A stretch of DNA of 64,000 nucleotides from Streptomyces griseoincarnatus. GTDB taxonomy: Bacteria; Actinomycetota; Actinomycetes; Streptomycetales; Streptomycetaceae. The translations under genes and the position numbers were made by a program. Shown in pieces: positions 63,108 to 64,000 of the stretch. The stretch is from positions 124,001 through 188,000 of the forward strand of contig BMTH01000002.1 in NCBI GenBank assembly GCA_014649575.1, read 5' to 3'. Below the pieces are notes generated by a model. It had not been told where the DNA came from, did not search any database, and was given only the letters and a program-made list of their open reading frames with translations. Numbering within the stretch: the first letter of the stretch is position 1; each line of letters starts with the position of its first letter.

Positions 63108-64000
63108 TCAGTAGCGGTACTGCTCGTCGTACCCGTTGCCCTGGGTGCCCTGCTGCTGGCCGCCGTCCTGGTACGGGTACTGCTGCTCCGGCGGGAGCTC
63201 GCCGCCGTACGGGTCGTCGGCGCTGCGCTGCTGCGGCACCCACAGGCCGCCGGCCGGGGGCTCGCCTCCGTAGCCGCCCGTCGCGTAGGGATCCTGGGCC
63301 GCGTAGCCCTGCTGGGCGTACTGCTGGTCCGTGTAGCCCGTGTCGTACGTGCCGCCGCCGTAGGTGGTGTTGCCGACGTACGGGTCGGAGTACGCGGCGT
63401 ACTGCTGACCGGTGTCGTAGCCCTGCTGCTGCCCGTAACCGGAGTAGTCGTAGGCGTAGTTGGGGTCGGCGGTCTGCGCGGTCGCGGCGTACTGGTCCTG
63501 GCCCGCGTACTGGTCCTGGTTCGCGTGCTGGTCCTGGCCGGCGTAACCCTGGTCGCCGTAGACGCCGTAGGAGCCGGTGTCGTCGGGCATCGGCTGCGGC
63601 TCGTAGACGGCGGTGGACTCCGCGGCCGTCTGGCGGTCGGCGGCCGGCGTGAAGACGTCGTCGCGGTCGTAGTCGTCGTCGGCGCCGTAACCGGCCGTCA
63701 CGGGACCGGTGTCGAACGCGTCGGCGCGGTCGCCGGACGCCTCGAGGTCGGTGACCTCCGGCGTCGGTTCGTCGCGGCGCCCCTTCACGGCGGACAGCAG
63801 CGGCGCGTTGACCGCCCAGCCGGACTGGAAGCCTCGGCGGAACGACAGCGTGACGTAGGTCTGCCCGACGGCGAAGGCGGCCGCGCCCAGTCCGATCACC
63901 ACCACGGACGGGATCAGCACGCCGAACACGACGCCGAGGAACCCGACGAAGGCGAGCAGCCGCCAGCGCAGGCGCGCCTTGTACTGCAGCAGCACCTCAC
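63108..64000 (-). CDS. Membrane protein with long Tyr/Gln-rich tail (5' end may lie outside window)
   Basis: At least 295 residues. Near the N-terminus are a basic segment (LLQYKARLRWR) and about two hydrophobic helices (LLAFVGFLGVVFGVLIPSVV and VIGLGAAAFAVGQ). The rest (~residues 80-295) is a disordered Tyr, Gln, Gly and Asp-rich tail with repeats such as AGQDQYAGQDQY and DPYATGGYGG. A GTG at 63993-63995 is possible, but the frame continues to the window end, so the true start may be beyond 64000. No function is known; the tail is like prion-type low-complexity segments. Confidence 0.72.
   Translation of the reverse strand, partial: EVLLQYKARLRWRLLAFVGFLGVVFGVLIPSVVVIGLGAAAFAVGQTYVTLSFRRGFQSGWAVNAPLLSAVKGRRDEPTPEVTDLEASGDRADAFDTGPVTAGYGADDDYDRDDVFTPAADRQTAAESTAVYEPQPMPDDTGSYGVYGDQGYAGQDQHANQDQYAGQDQYAATAQTADPNYAYDYSGYGQQQGYDTGQQYAAYSDPYVGNTTYGGGTYDTGYTDQQYAQQGYAAQDPYATGGYGGEPPAGGLWVPQQRSADDPYGGELPPEQQYPYQDGGQQQGTQGNGYDEQYRY

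Noticed and set aside
1..64000. tRNA or rRNA genes
   Set aside because: I looked for cloverleaf-like and conserved GTTCRA-type segments in the gaps and saw none convincing. This was a visual search, so tRNAscan-SE would be needed to be certain.

Overview
The window is chromosomal DNA from a Streptomyces species or a very close relative. The evidence is a very high G+C content with GC-rich third codon positions, many GTG starts, the actinobacterial order of the division and cell wall (dcw) cluster, a translational T-box in front of ileS, the actinobacterial ribosomal peptide bL37, and families typical of the genus (DUF3040, DUF2252, SAV_6107-type HEPN). It reads as core-arm chromosome. I see no prophage, plasmid, CRISPR array, rRNA or tRNA. 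The only mobile-looking item is a 74-bp MITE-like element.

Layout. Positions 1-11,200: the 5' part of hisD on the minus strand, a beta-helix-like membrane protein, an array of about 70-bp tandem repeats, a Lon-N protein, a YbaK-type deacylase, the tiny bL37 gene, a DUF2567 protein, a two-gene ABC exporter, a glyoxalase-fold protein, an NYN nuclease-like protein and a conserved 55-residue peptide. Positions 11,199-26,300: dnaE1, DUF2252, a membrane protein with a DsbA-like thiol protein, Tat-secreted PhoD, a small alpha/beta hydrolase, an MscS channel, an SDR, a Na+/H+ antiporter, then minus-strand lspA, rluD and GNAT genes. Positions 26,282-30,917: a DksA/TraR zinc-finger protein with a basic Ala/Lys-rich N-terminus, divergent from ileS, which has a T-box leader and a strong terminator.

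Positions 31,080-48,828 hold the dcw cluster, all on the minus strand. In transcription order it is rsmH, ftsL, ftsI, murE, murF, mraY, murD, ftsW, murG, ftsQ, ftsZ, pgeF, yggS, sepF, yggT, divIVA. Together these genes make lipid II from UDP-MurNAc-L-Ala onward (MurD/E/F, MraY, MurG), polymerise and cross-link it at the septum (FtsW, FtsI, FtsL, FtsQ), build the Z ring (FtsZ, SepF) and direct polar growth (DivIVA). Several junctions are 4-base GTGA or ATGA overlaps, which suggests translational coupling. murC, ddl and mraZ are not in the cluster. The 289-base gap upstream of ftsZ carries a promoter-like element, an inverted repeat and four GACAC motifs.

Positions 49,243-64,000: a beta-carbonic anhydrase, a MoxR / DUF58 / transglutaminase operon, DUF3040, a methyltransferase, an HEPN protein, an operon of a degenerate ABC ATPase, a YhgE/Pip membrane protein and a TetR regulator, a carotenoid-desaturase-like FAD protein, and a Tyr/Gln-rich membrane protein running to the window edge. 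A dispersed repeat with core GGGGCGCGGGGAACTGCGCG occurs in three clusters, all just past the 3' ends of genes. The least understood functional units are the degenerate-ATPase/YhgE/TetR operon, the HEPN/methyltransferase pair and the repeat family itself.
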